From NCBI GenBank assembly GCA_013433145.1, contig CM024175.1, positions 10,338,516 to 10,402,515 of the forward strand: a stretch of DNA of 64,000 bases, read 5' to 3'. A program made the position numbers and the translations under genes. Positions 14,001 to 24,552 of this stretch are shown one piece after another. Under the pieces are notes generated by a model. That model ran no database searches. It worked only from the letters and a program-made list of their open reading frames with translations, and was not told where the DNA came from. The stretch is from Ascaris suum. Lineage: Eukaryota; Nematoda; Chromadorea; Rhabditida; Ascarididae. Numbering within the stretch: the stretch's first letter is position 1; each line of letters opens with the position of its first letter.

Positions 14001-16672
14001 AAGTTAATTAATACGTAATTGCATTAATCGAACTTATTAACATCAATAAGGTTTGTAATACGTAATAAGTTAATAAACTTTTAATTAACAAGTTAATTAA
14101 AAAATCCATATCAATCCTCCATTTTTAGTTTTTCTCTCTCTCACACAACAAAAAATGGAAAAGCAAGAAACAGTGTAATGCTACAGAAAAAGGATATAGC
14201 AGTAATCTAAAGCACCACTAACCTACAACCATAGAATGAGCGCACCGAGGGTAGATAGACGGACAGATGTGAGCGTAAACCGCAAAGCGTGAATTAGGGA
14301 GGAACAAATAACATGGCACCCATAAAGTTGCAAGGAAAAGAGGGATGAGGTAATGCTTTTCATCAGATTCAAGAATAAATAGAAAATCCTTTCTGATAGA
14401 AAATAAAAAAAAGCAGGTTGCCAACCGATAAATGCCCTACTTTTCAACGTGCAAAAAGAATAGAAGTATATAAATAAAAAGAAGCTTATAACCGCCATAG
14501 ATATTCCACGCCAAATCTATACCCTAAAGCGATATATTTTTAGTGGAGATTCCAAAGTGCCCCTCCATTCCCGAAGAAATCACCGGCAGTTCAAATACCT
14601 TGATCAGGAATTAAGCCTTGTTCGGAGGCGCTTCCTTCCATATCGTCATCATCAGAGGCTTCGTCGTCCTCTTCACTTTGCTCCTTGCTATCATCATCAT
14701 GATCTAAAGCATTATCTAAACATTTACGCCATATTTAGTTCAACTGTCATAAAGACCCGATTGTTCTCCGACCTATTTTCATCTTGATCTCAGCTTCCTC
14801 ATCTTTATTCTACCATTCAAAAGTCCACATGATGACAACTATTTGAAAGTCTGATGGATATGCCAAAGCGAAATAAATAATGAATACTGCAATTGTAGTA
14901 ATAATTTTTAAACTATTTCAAACGAAAAACCCACAAACCTTCATCGCTTTCGCTTTCGCTTTCATCACTATGCGTTTTGCTCGATTGCGCCAATCCACTC
15001 AATTCATAATCACCGAAGACACTTTTCGACGATACCACTTCGGCACCATACTTCGGATCCGTATCTTCAGCAACAATGTGTAAACGACGTCGTCCAACTA
15101 TAGCCTTAAATGATTTGTCGATTAGAGCTAATTTATGGCATTTAATCAGCTATTTTAATAGAAAACGATCGGTACTGTTTTCTCGGTTAATTTTCATGAA
15201 GTTTGATTTGAACTTTTCCCTTAGTTGTTAGCTTATAAAAACTTAGTTATTGAGTAATAAATTCGGGTAAGTAGAAATCCTATATCACATAGAAAGTATT
15301 TGCTTTAAGGAGATTCGCTTCAAAGCCAGTTTTTGCATTTTCAACGATAAGAAAAATTATTTAAAAAATTAATATTGGAAAAAAAGCTTTGCTAAATAAG
15401 ATTCTATCAGTTGAATATCAATTCTATTTATTGTAATCATGATTGAAATCAATAATTTTATCAAATCATAATAAACGCCTAAAGCTATTAAATAAGTATA
15501 TAGCAATTTAGCAATATCATATCGTAATATTTCAAAGAATTTAGCTTTACGCTTTCAAAACTTTTGTGCCTATTGAGAAATAAATATGATTTTGTAGTTG
15601 TGATGCTTTATTATTCGTCATTATTACTCTTAATTCGCAGTAATACTAGAAGACATGTTAGTCAAACGATGAGCACAAGTAGAAACGTATGTGTATTAGC
15701 GGAAAGAAACAACAGCTATTTGCTTCCGCATTTCTCGGTATCCTTTATTCCTTTTCCTTCCCATCCTCTTTCCCTACCCACCTCTCTTCCCGAAATCTAC
15801 CCAAGCTTTAAGTACGCAAGCGAACAAATGAATGATGCCTTAATGAGGATGGGAACAGCGATAACTGAAATGATACCACTAACTTTAAAAGATTGAAGTC
15901 AACAGAGATATTAAAATACATCAGATGGCAATTTCTAAGTAAAAGTTTACGAAAATTAAATAAGACTAGAGCATGATTCTGAACTCAAAGTTTTTCAATA
16001 AGAACAATTCGATATCAAACCTCATCTTGAGTTGTAACTGGCGAAAGTTTCTGAGAGTGATGTGCCCAAGTACCTAAATAAATAAATATAAAATAAAGCC
16101 GTCCTATTATTTTGGATATAATTGTCCTAGATATGAAATTACATATGCAAAAATAGGATATCAATAATGCTATTCCTCTATGATACTTTCGAAAGAGTTT
16201 ATTTAATTTATTTGTGATATCATCGATGATTGCAGAAAGTAACGCAAATTCAATGGCTAATATCAGAGAGCGTTAAAGGCCTATCGTATATATAAAGAAC
16301 TTGACATTTATATGCCGTAGGACATCAGATAAAAAGACTAGAAAACGATTAGAAGATAGATTTCAAGTTGCGGCTATTGATACCTGAAGTACCTAGCAAG
16401 AATATAAGTCGACATCTCAATTGGAATCCCACCAAAATAAAGAAAAAAAACATGTGGACTATAGTATATCGCTTATGCGCCAATCATCTTATTTAGACAT
16501 CAATTATCTCATTCCATAATTAAATGCCTAATTTACTGCAATATTTCCTCAGTTAGTAAAGAAAATTGAACGAACTATCCAACTAACCATCTAAATTGTC
16601 GTTATCTTCAAGATCGGGTAATTCGGGAATTGGCTTATTTAATGAATCTAGAAAATCTTTCACCGATGACAT
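8044..16672 (-). CDS. AATF: AATF/Che-1/Bfr2 homologue, 12 exons, 498 codons
   Basis: Nucleolar protein of the small-subunit processome branch, acting in 40S pre-rRNA maturation; in vertebrates it also has transcriptional and apoptosis roles. Minus-strand exons: 16588-16672, 14939-15097, 14599-14703, 13670-13786, 12926-13087, 12062-12175, 11430-11568, 10583-10693, 10133-10250, 9739-9819, 8940-9049 and 8044-8239. All phases agree and total 1497 bp, ending in TAA. In order: start [18 protein letters not shown]; acidic Ser/Glu/Asp tracts (about residues 60-155); the leucine-zipper region with [19 protein letters not shown] (about 160-250); a second acidic tract (250-310); [13 protein letters not shown] and RRTQTKRS; then the C-terminal TRAUB domain with [11 protein letters not shown] and [15 protein letters not shown]. 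Length is close to the roughly 500-560 typical of the family. Intron 5 has a GC donor (CAAG|GCAAGT). Two donors (GTTCGT, GAA|GTCTGT) are weak. Confidence 0.95.
13864..14100. repeat. Degenerate AT-rich interspersed repeat in AATF intron 3
   Basis: The intron holds repeated, diverged words: TTTATTAACATCA/TTATTAACATCAA, GTAATAAGTTAAT and TAATACGTAA, some in direct and some in inverted orientation over about 240 bp. It can fold on itself. No coding potential is seen. It may be a decayed small transposable element or a simple expansion. Confidence 0.45.
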
Positions 16673-17098
16673 CGTTTCCAATAATTATTTCAACCATGAA
16701 ATAGACCTTAAAAAATAAGGTTAAAAATTAAAATTCATTATTAAGCATCACAAAACGACCATTAATTAAAACAATATTTAGTTCATATAACACATAAATT
16801 CACATGAAATGCATTCCATTGCTCCATTGCGCTAAATAAATCGTGTAGAAATAACTGAAAGCAGAAGAATTTGAACCTTTTTTCTTCAAGAGATATTCTA
16901 AACTTGAGTGGCTAGCAAGTAGCAGTTGCTAAAACTTGACCAATAATAAACCGAGAAAAAATGAACTTGTCCGCCGGATCTGCAACCAGAAACCGGAAGA
17001 AAACCAGGATTGAGGCCAGGATTCAAGCATAAATAACTGCGAACTGATTGAACATAACATTGGAATTTTCCTCGTTTCAAAAGAATCACTTTGAGGCC

Positions 17099-17598
17099 AT
17101 GATCCACATCTTACAGCGCTATAAGCCCAGTAGTACGCGCATGGTGCAGTGGAAGGATATTCGGTTAGGTGAGTAACACATGCCTTTGTTCAAGAGGCTA
17201 AAGACGACGATTGCTTGTATGGGTGGTACTTTTTTTGCATTTTATGCAAATTTTCCCAATAATTTCCCGCAAAAATATGCATTTTATATTTATGAAGTCT
17301 ATAAATACTTCAAAAGAGATAGAAAACTTTGTTTTGCTTTCACTTCTTTCTGCATATTTCTTTTTTTCTTCGATTTCCGTTTATTTTCTCCATCGTTCAA
17401 GCGTTCTCGATTCCTTGTACGATGCATAATGCAGAGTTCCGAGGCACAGTTAGGGATAACTTTTGATGCTTTGCAAACTGTATTTTTTTTTCAACAGCAT
17501 ATCAGTATTTACCACCGATCATAGAGACCAACCGGCGTGCATGTAACGATTTTGTTGTTGAGCCGCTCGATGGTAACCATGCAGCACCTCGAGTATGA
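17099..17598 (+). CDS. Possible small two-exon gene, 56 codons, unknown function
   Basis: Two plus-strand exons fit together: coding 17099-17168, donor TTAG|GTGAGT, then a strong acceptor (T-run then CAACAG) at 17497, then 17498-17598 ending in TGA. Both sides are phase 1. The predicted peptide starts MIHILQRYKPSSTRMVQWKD and continues with YQYLPPIIETNRRACNDF. A splice-acceptor-like sequence ending AAAAG lies 15 bases before the ATG and could be a trans-splice site. The start is about 430 bp from the AATF start on the other strand, a head-to-head arrangement. The N-terminus is basic. I do not recognise the family. It could also be part of a longer gene, or chance. Confidence 0.4.
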
Positions 17599-17840
17599 TA
17601 GTGGGACAATGGCCATTGTTGTGAAATCTTCGTGTGAGAGTCGCTGTGGTAACGTGAGTAGGCTGTGTAAGGGCTGCCAGTGCCTACCCGTTGTCAGTGT
17701 GTTACTGTTGGGTGGGCGGCTGGTTAGTGCCATCGTGGTGCGTTACTGTTTTGCCGTGTGCGGAGCTAATAAAAGTGTGCTGTTAGCCGGGTGCTCAATG
17801 GAAATCGGGTGGCCCCGAAAGGTGTCTAGGCCCTCTATTG
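17521..17840. other. GC-rich island with one plus ORF; possible solo-LTR or repeat fragment
   Basis: This stretch is clearly more GC-rich than its flanks. It carries a continuous plus ORF (17537-17872, 111 codons) overlapping the small gene in another frame, with eight cysteines in its middle. Near its right end GCTAATAAAAGTGTG resembles a polyadenylation signal followed by a GT-rich element, as in LTR R/U5 regions. I found no second copy in the window and no clear TG...CA ends, so the element identity is unproved. Confidence 0.3.
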
Positions 17841-19579
17841 ACTATCTATCAAATTTTATTGCATATAATTGAAGCGCGTGCAAATGCATTGCTAAAATTC
17901 TTTCAGTGGAAAAAATTACCATAGTGGCAATTCGAAGGAAAAACTTTCGACGTTTTCGTTGTTAGAAATTTCATTTCTAAAACTAGAATGGCAGACTTCT
18001 TTGACGCATCCAAGAAACGTCCCAGTGGAAATTGAAATAAGCTAACGTCTAAACTGATAGCTTCTAAGATTTCAGAGTGTGCACAATAAGAATTATCGTA
18101 TATGCTTCTGATAACATTGTCAGTGACATATGAAACTAAAGCCTGGAATCAATTAGGACTCCTAGTTGTCTGAGACAACTGGACAGGGGATGTGGGATGT
18201 CGTCGTTTGATAGATTGAGGCCATCTGCACCTAGAGGTGGGAATATGCAAATAACTGAAAGCTTCATAACAGACGAAACGATCTCATTGCTGAAACCAAC
18301 AAAAATCACGTTCAAATGAACCTAGAGTGGTTGTCAGTGGTCACAACTAATACAGTGGGTAACGTATTGTTTAAGGTTATCTGCATGAAGAACCCGAAAA
18401 TTATTAGATACACATTGAGGCAATTCTTTTATTTACGTCAGAAATAGAAGTACGCCAAGACCACTTCCCTAAGGAACATCACTGCATACCTCAAATTTAT
18501 TGGAGAAGCGCTTTACTCACTCCAACGTCGTTTTTCGTTCCATTAAGCTCTTTTCTATTTTATCGCCGGAGTCTCTCGAAAATACCATAAGAGTGGATTT
18601 TCGATAAAACGAACGAAACGGAAACAAAATCAAAGCGTCCTGCGACAATCCACTCACAGATAGATATGAAAATCGAGAAGTTTTAGAAGGAGATGAAAGG
18701 AAACCGAATTGCTTTGAAGATATGAGGCGAATTGCTTTGATATCGAGATAACATAATATATTTTTCGAAACAAAACTTCCAAAAATATGGCATGAAATGT
18801 ATATCAACGATTCTGGCCTATTATCTGTGGTAAGATCGCGCCAGGCAATCTAGTAGCTGAGATTTACCATCAGAATTTCTTCCACAAGTTCAGGACGATG
18901 TTTGAACTGAAAGATTTTCAAAATAACTTATTTACTATGATGATATGGAGAAGAATGAGGTTCCTTCTAAAACAACATATGAAATTACCTCAGGTGTATT
19001 TAGGCACAGGTGCATTTTTCAAATGAAGGATACCTGATTTCTGCGCAATTTCAACAAACGTCGAAGTCGAAGACATCAGTGAATAGAGAGTCACTTCTAG
19101 ATTCCATTAAAATGGCTAGCCGTTTTCAAATACCGTTGTCCAATTTTGGCATTAGTTGTCAAGTTTTTATGTCCGATTTTTGAGCATTGATGACTTATAT
19201 GGTATCCGATTTTTGCATCGGAAATGAAACTGGCAGAAAATGCACAAATATATTTCACGAGAATAGCTTTTCCAAAAAAAAAATCCTTCCGGGTCCATAG
19301 AGTTTGAACTATGAAACTCGTCTGAGCATTCTCGAGCTAAAATCCCATCGTTATGACCGCCTAGAATTATGTCTCAATTTGTGTTTTACAATTATTACAG
19401 ATTTTTCGAATATTTTTCATTTACTTCCTCATTCCGATCGACGTAACTTCTCATCAATTTCCCGTTTAAATCATTTAAACAAAAAGAAAAATATTGATAG
19501 TAATTTTATTGATTGATTAAACTGATCATATCACATGAAAGTTTATAACCTCAGCAAACAATAGAAATCATTGAAATAT
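17841..19579. other. Intergenic, no gene recognised
   Basis: This is AT-rich sequence between the GC island and the 3' end of the first SXP/RAL-2-like gene. The minus ORF 18517-18807 has no motif or splice support. Confidence 0.55.
19505..19510 (-). terminator. Poly(A) signal for SXP/RAL-2-like gene 1
   Basis: TTTATT on the plus strand reads AATAAA on the gene strand, about 70 bases past the TAA at 19580-19582. Confidence 0.45.
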
Positions 19580-20799
19580 TTATGGAAGTTTTTGCTTCAT
19601 TTCTTTCAGTGCGTCCTCAATGGTGGATTTCAAATAGGTGGCCATTTCATGACGAACATCTTCCGGCAGAGATTCGATGAATGACTTAATTTGTTGTGCT
19701 TTTTCGTTTATTGATTGATCAGAATTGGAGATAATTTCGGTAATATTTGCAAATGCTTGTTTCGCCGCATCGCTAATCGATGAGTTGATGATCATCTCGT
19801 TCGCATAGTTAAGCATCGGTGCCAAATGATCATGAGCATAATCGTGAAGCACCTAAATTATGCAACACAAAATATCACTGATATAAAATTGTAGCTTAAG
19901 CGGCCTCTTTTAAGAGCAGCTATAACTTCCAAATATCGAGAATAATTAAAGCATTTATAGATACTTTTCATGACGGGAAAGAACAAACGTTCGCTAATGG
20001 CCGCTTCCAATTGATGAAATATCATGACGATGATACCTGATCTGAGATGCTTCATAACAGTGGAATTTAACGTATTTGAGGGTTTTTTCAACCCATTTAA
20101 CATCCAGAACAATCTAGATTGTTCTGGAACTTTCCACGATAGCACAAATGGCCAGGAATATCAACAGATGCAATCGGCTTTTTGCAATATTTTCAATAAC
20201 ATGAAACTATTACTAATAGTATGCAGCGAATTCTGTTGTACAATGATAGGAGTGTCTGGTTTTAGTGTAAGGAGGGAAACGACGAGGTGCTACTGCTGGA
20301 AGCAGAAATTATCAACGAATCATTTGGTGTCGGTGTCAGCTCGTGATCCTATCAGTCCAATTTGACTTGGACGAAAATAATTATCCAGTTGAGTGCCTAT
20401 ACTAGAAGCACATTAGGCGCAACCTTACATCCATATGAAATAGTTCCTTACCTGAACCTGATGTCCTTGCAAGGCAGTCCATTGCTTTAGCGTATCAGCT
20501 ATTTTCGCTATTGAAACGGATCCATTCGGAGGTATTTGGTCGAGCTGTTGATATTCTTCGGAACTGTCTAATGAAAGATATTTAGGTCTAAGTTTTTCTA
20601 GCGTTCCATGATCTGGTCTCATTAGTGCCAAAGGACTGGGTTCTTCGAGTGTTCTACGAAGTGGTTTTAATAGTGCCATCATAGCTGGCGTATCAGTAAT
20701 CGTCGATTCATCAGCAGTTGGTGGCTCATCAACTTGTGCCAAAGCTCTACAGACAAATGTTGCAATGTTAGCCAATACAAAAACAGTATACGAGTACAT
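19580..20799 (-). CDS. SXP/RAL-2-like (DUF148) secreted protein 1, three exons, 231 codons
   Basis: Nematode-specific family of small, helical, secreted, strongly antigenic proteins of uncertain biochemical role. Minus-strand exons: 20452-20799, 19975-20049 and 19580-19852. The start at 20799 is chosen because the next copy aligns there (MYSYTV against MHSYAV) and the TATA box is equally spaced; an in-frame ATG at 20865 is less likely. Residues 1-21 are a hydrophobic signal peptide (MYSYTVFVLANIATFVCRAL). The DUF148 start is seen in DTLKQWTALQGHQVQ before the first donor (CAG|GTAAGG). The third exon holds SDAAKQAFANITEII and IKSFIESLPEDVRHEM, as in the family's C-terminal half. The middle exon (25 residues, donor CCC|GTCATG) is the least certain. 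The gene is one of a tandem pair with gene 2. Confidence 0.8.
20103..20128. repeat. Perfect 26-bp palindrome in intron 1 of SXP/RAL-2-like gene 1
   Basis: The bases from 20103 to 20128 are an exact inverted repeat with no spacer, centred on CTAG. The related position in gene 2 (about 23715-23735) has the same flanks but a broken palindrome. Confidence 0.7.
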
Positions 20800-20873
20800 G
20801 GTGTTGATTGCAGTTGCTTCTGCGCCTATCAGAAGCAAAATCGGTCGACGAATATGTAGATCCATATCTATAT

Positions 20874-21023
20874 ATGTCGTCTTTTATATGCCTACCAATG
20901 ATGACATTCATCATGAGGCATTTCCATGATCTACCTTCTCCATAAATCGATCGGATTTGGAGCGTTAAACCAGACGTTTTTGTTGCTATATAATACGAAA
21001 TTAATTGCTCGGCTATATTTTAA
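20874..21023 (-). promoter_or_regulatory. Promoter of SXP/RAL-2-like gene 1
   Basis: On the gene strand a TATA box (ATATAAAAGAC) lies about 80 bases before the ATG. Further upstream are two blocks shared exactly with gene 2: 23 bp at 20936-20958 (contains ATAAATCGATCGG) and 35 bp at 20989-21023 (contains AATTGCTCGGC). Their order and spacing match the second gene, so they are likely regulatory sites kept after duplication. Confidence 0.65.
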
Positions 21024-23250
21024 TTTCCTCTCTGTTTGATAAAAGTGATGAGTTTATCATTCAAAAAAGCTGTAGTCCCAATATAATCATAGTTTAATGG
21101 TTGGATGAGATCAGTTGAAGATTACGATCATTTAGTAAGTACAAGTGAACTAATCGCACGAATTGCAAGTAAATATATACTTCCCGAATATCATCAGTGA
21201 CGTTTTTTGGCAGCATGATTTTCGATTGCAGTTCCACTCCCGATCACCTGTGTCCAAAAGTCGGCAGCCGAAGCAGACTTATGACCGTTGCGAGATCGAA
21301 CTAAACTAATTTCCATGCGGGTTGGGATGGAATCGGTTCTGATCCGATCGGGCGCCGATGCTGACTCAGATAGACCCAGTCACCTGATATGGACCTGAAT
21401 GAACTTAAATCACATGCGACAATCGCGTTATCCGATCGAATATAACTGCCGAGCAAAAGCGATAGGAGTGAGAGAATTCAACAAATAAGCACAACAAATA
21501 CAATGATCAGAAACGAGAATGCTATTTTATCAAATATAAGACAGCAGCAAAAATATACCAAGACTATATGCCACTTTCAATTGCAATCATCCATATTCCT
21601 ATCCTCTCGCCGTTGCAAAAATGAAAAAAAAAAAGATGAAAATCATAAATTCTGCCCGTGTGCATTAGCTTCTCGAAATCTTCAGAAACCACTAAATTAT
21701 CAACATTGTAATCGGAGCTGTATGTCATTGCTCAAAAATGAAGGGTTTGTGAGATGGAAGCATGAAGGGAAAGGGAAGAAAGCGATGGAGATCCAAGCCA
21801 TATAAGTTAGTTCCAATTCACAAAAATGGTATCTTTATATGTGAGATGCATAACGACACTAATATTATATGAATCCATGGCATAGTATTGCTCCTAGGTG
21901 GAAATAACCTATTAAATAAACTATCGAAATATCTGCAAATCTTTATTTTCCAATGAATTCGTTGTAATTGCCTTCATGCTCCAATAATTTTGTGTATATC
22001 TGCTAATTTCCTTCGTAAAATTTCATTTAACATCATATTGCTTATATATGCACATATATGTACACTCTTGCGAATTTCACTTTCATAACTTTGAAGATAA
22101 AACTATTAACCCATGAGATTTAAGTACACTATACGATACGAGTATAAAATTTCTTGCTGAACGATAGTTTTGAAAATAGAATATAAGATGACGAGAAAAT
22201 TTGGAAATATTTTGTTCTAATTCACTTTGACTTTTTTTTCGCTGCTGGTGGGATCATTAAAATTGGGATCGTTTATAGAAGATTCATATGAACGAGTAAA
22301 TCCATGTAAATATGGAGAGCATTATTCTATCTGTTCTATTTTCAGGATTGGTTCATAAATTTCAGGATTGGTTCATCAATTGTGTGGATGTAGTGGTGCA
22401 CATAGTGTCACTTTGGTGGTTAGCATGCTTCTCGAGCAGTTTCCGTCATCGCATCGTGCATAAATGAGGCGAAGATATGTTTAAATAATGTATATTTAAC
22501 AAAATCGTGTAAAAATATACACTTTCAACGAAATAAAAGATGTTGTATGAAGCTCTCACAAGGAGCGGATTTATGACAATTGTGTCTTAGGTAAGCGCAT
22601 TCTCACCTGATAGACATTTGACATGATAACACAAAAACACGCTGAAAAGAATATCGTCTATGCTAATTAGTGCAATTAAGCGTAAGATTTAAATTTATCG
22701 CCACCAAATCTAAGCAATCATTTCGCTAAGAGAAGAATAGTTTGTTGAAGACTTAACGAATATGGCGATACTCTACCAAACAACACATCTACAAATATAC
22801 GAATTACGGAAAAAATTCATTAAATTTTATCGGCAGACAAATGCTTAATGCTTAAATTCTAAAATTACTCCTAGGAGCTGTAATGAATTTATACCTAGTT
22901 GAGATTATATTCGACGGCTGATGTTAGAGGGATTTCATTGTGTGCGATTGCTGATTGAACTCGAAACGTTCACTCGATAGGGAGCAAAACAGGCTCGAGT
23001 ATAAAACATCCGTAACGTTGGATTTTTTTGGTGAATTTCTGGTTGCACACCGCTTTTTGCAGCTTCCATTCATGATATTGAAAAATATGAAATTCGTCTC
23101 TTACACTCAGCACTCATTTTATTTTGAGTGCTTTTCCGTTGTTAACACATCATCGAAGCGACAAATTGTATTGATGCAATAATTTTATCGGTTCACAGAA
23201 GTGATCTCTTTATTTGTAACTTCAAAAAAGGATAGAAATATTTGCAGCAT
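21024..23250. other. Intergenic between the two SXP/RAL-2-like genes, with a GC-rich island
   Basis: The interval is mostly AT-rich without recognised genes. Bases 21190-21450 are much more GC-rich (several CCGATCGG-type words) and may be an inserted fragment. At 22343-22377 a 17-base word (TTTCAGGATTGGTTCAT) is repeated almost directly. Plus ORFs 21503-21805 and 22955-23182 lack motifs. Confidence 0.5.
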
Positions 23251-24329
23251 TTAATGGAGCTTCTGTTTAACATCTTTTAATGAGTTCTGTATGATACATG
23301 CCACATAGATATCCATTTTGTTGGCAATGTCCTATAGAAGAGAGGCCATAAATTTCGTCGAATCGCCGAGCGATGGGCTACCAATTTTCTCTCTCGCAAC
23401 GGTAGCTATTAATCCAGAACGATCTTGAGCATAAAATGGCTGAAATATACAATATCACTTTTATTCAACGATCGCATTATTTGGCCGTTTTAATGGTTAT
23501 TTATTTGTTTTGAATATGTCGAATGATCGAAAATGCTGTTGGGCTCATAGCGATGGAAAAGTTCACGCTCATGCTATAAAACAATTATAATTTCTGAAGG
23601 ATCTACAACGATAAGATCTGTTCCGATAGGCTTCATAACAGTAAAACAAATAATACTACACTTAACTATAGAAGGCGCCTAAGTATAGAAATTTTCTTAA
23701 ACCTCATGAAAATCCAGACTAATTCAGGATGTTCTGAACTTTCCAGAAGAGGGCAAATGACTGTAAATTTCAACAAATGTAATTGGATTTTGCAAAGATT
23801 TTCGTAAATTAAAAATCATGCAACGAGTATATGACGAATTCTTTTGCACAGAAATGAGAATATCTCATCCTAATGCTCGTAAGGAAATGAGAAAGTACTA
23901 GTACTAGATTGTTCCACGATTCATTCGGGATCATTACCAACTTCATAGCCCTATTTATCCGATTTGACTTAGACAAAAAGGATTATGCCGAGTGCGCTCA
24001 TAATAGAAAAATATGAAATAACCGTTTTGGGATCCTTATTTCTACTTCGAATAATTCCTTGCCTGAACTTGGTGTTGTCCTTGTTGACCGTTCCACTCTG
24101 TTGTTTTGATAGTGAGGGAGTTATTGGTGATAATTTTGTCGAACTGTTGGCGTCTTTCTGAAGCATTATCGGAGAGGGATTCGAAAGTTCGCGGGTGTAA
24201 AAGAGCTGGTCTCAACAGTACCCTGGACATTGGTGGTTGATCGGTACTTGCTGATTCAGCAGCATCTGTCGAAGCTTTGCAAAATGCGACTACGATGATA
24301 ACCAATAGAACAACTGCATACGAGTGCAT
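23251..24329 (-). pseudogene. SXP/RAL-2-like gene 2, tandem copy, probably decayed
   Basis: Exon 1 (24063-24329, 89 codons) is intact: signal peptide MHSYAVVLLVIIVVAFCKAS, then a shorter linker and TEWNGQQGQHQVQ, the same DUF148 start and the same phase-0 junction as gene 1. Its donor is CAG|GCAAGG, a GC donor where gene 1 has GTAAGG. Downstream parts align with gene 1 but are damaged. The exon 2 counterpart (about 23560-23620) meets TAG. The last-exon counterpart ends in an alignable DIANKM...SLKDVKQKLH tail with TAA at 23251-23253, but has TAG in frame just before it. Both TAGs sit in TTTATAG/TTCTATAG, which could serve as new splice acceptors. So it is either a pseudogene or a re-spliced shorter gene; I favour decay. 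Confidence 0.6.
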
Positions 24330-24407
24330 ACTGCTGATTGCAATTGCTTCTGCTTCAACCGGAAGCGGGATCGTGTAAAGAAGTTATGTAACGATATCAT
24401 TATGCTT

Positions 24408-24552
24408 CGTCTTATATAGGAATAGCAGTGACTGCATTTATAATTAGCATCTAAAAGATCTGCTTTCTCCATAAATCGATCGGATTTCAAGCAATGAACA
24501 GAGGTTTTGGTTGCTGTATAATACGAAATTAATTGCTCGGCTATATTTTAAA
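24408..24552 (-). promoter_or_regulatory. Promoter of SXP/RAL-2-like gene 2
   Basis: TATA box (CTATATAAGACG on the gene strand) about 85 bases before the ATG at 24329, plus the same upstream blocks as gene 1: 23 bp at 24465-24487 and 35 bp at 24517-24551. The promoter is better conserved than the coding region behind it. Confidence 0.6.
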
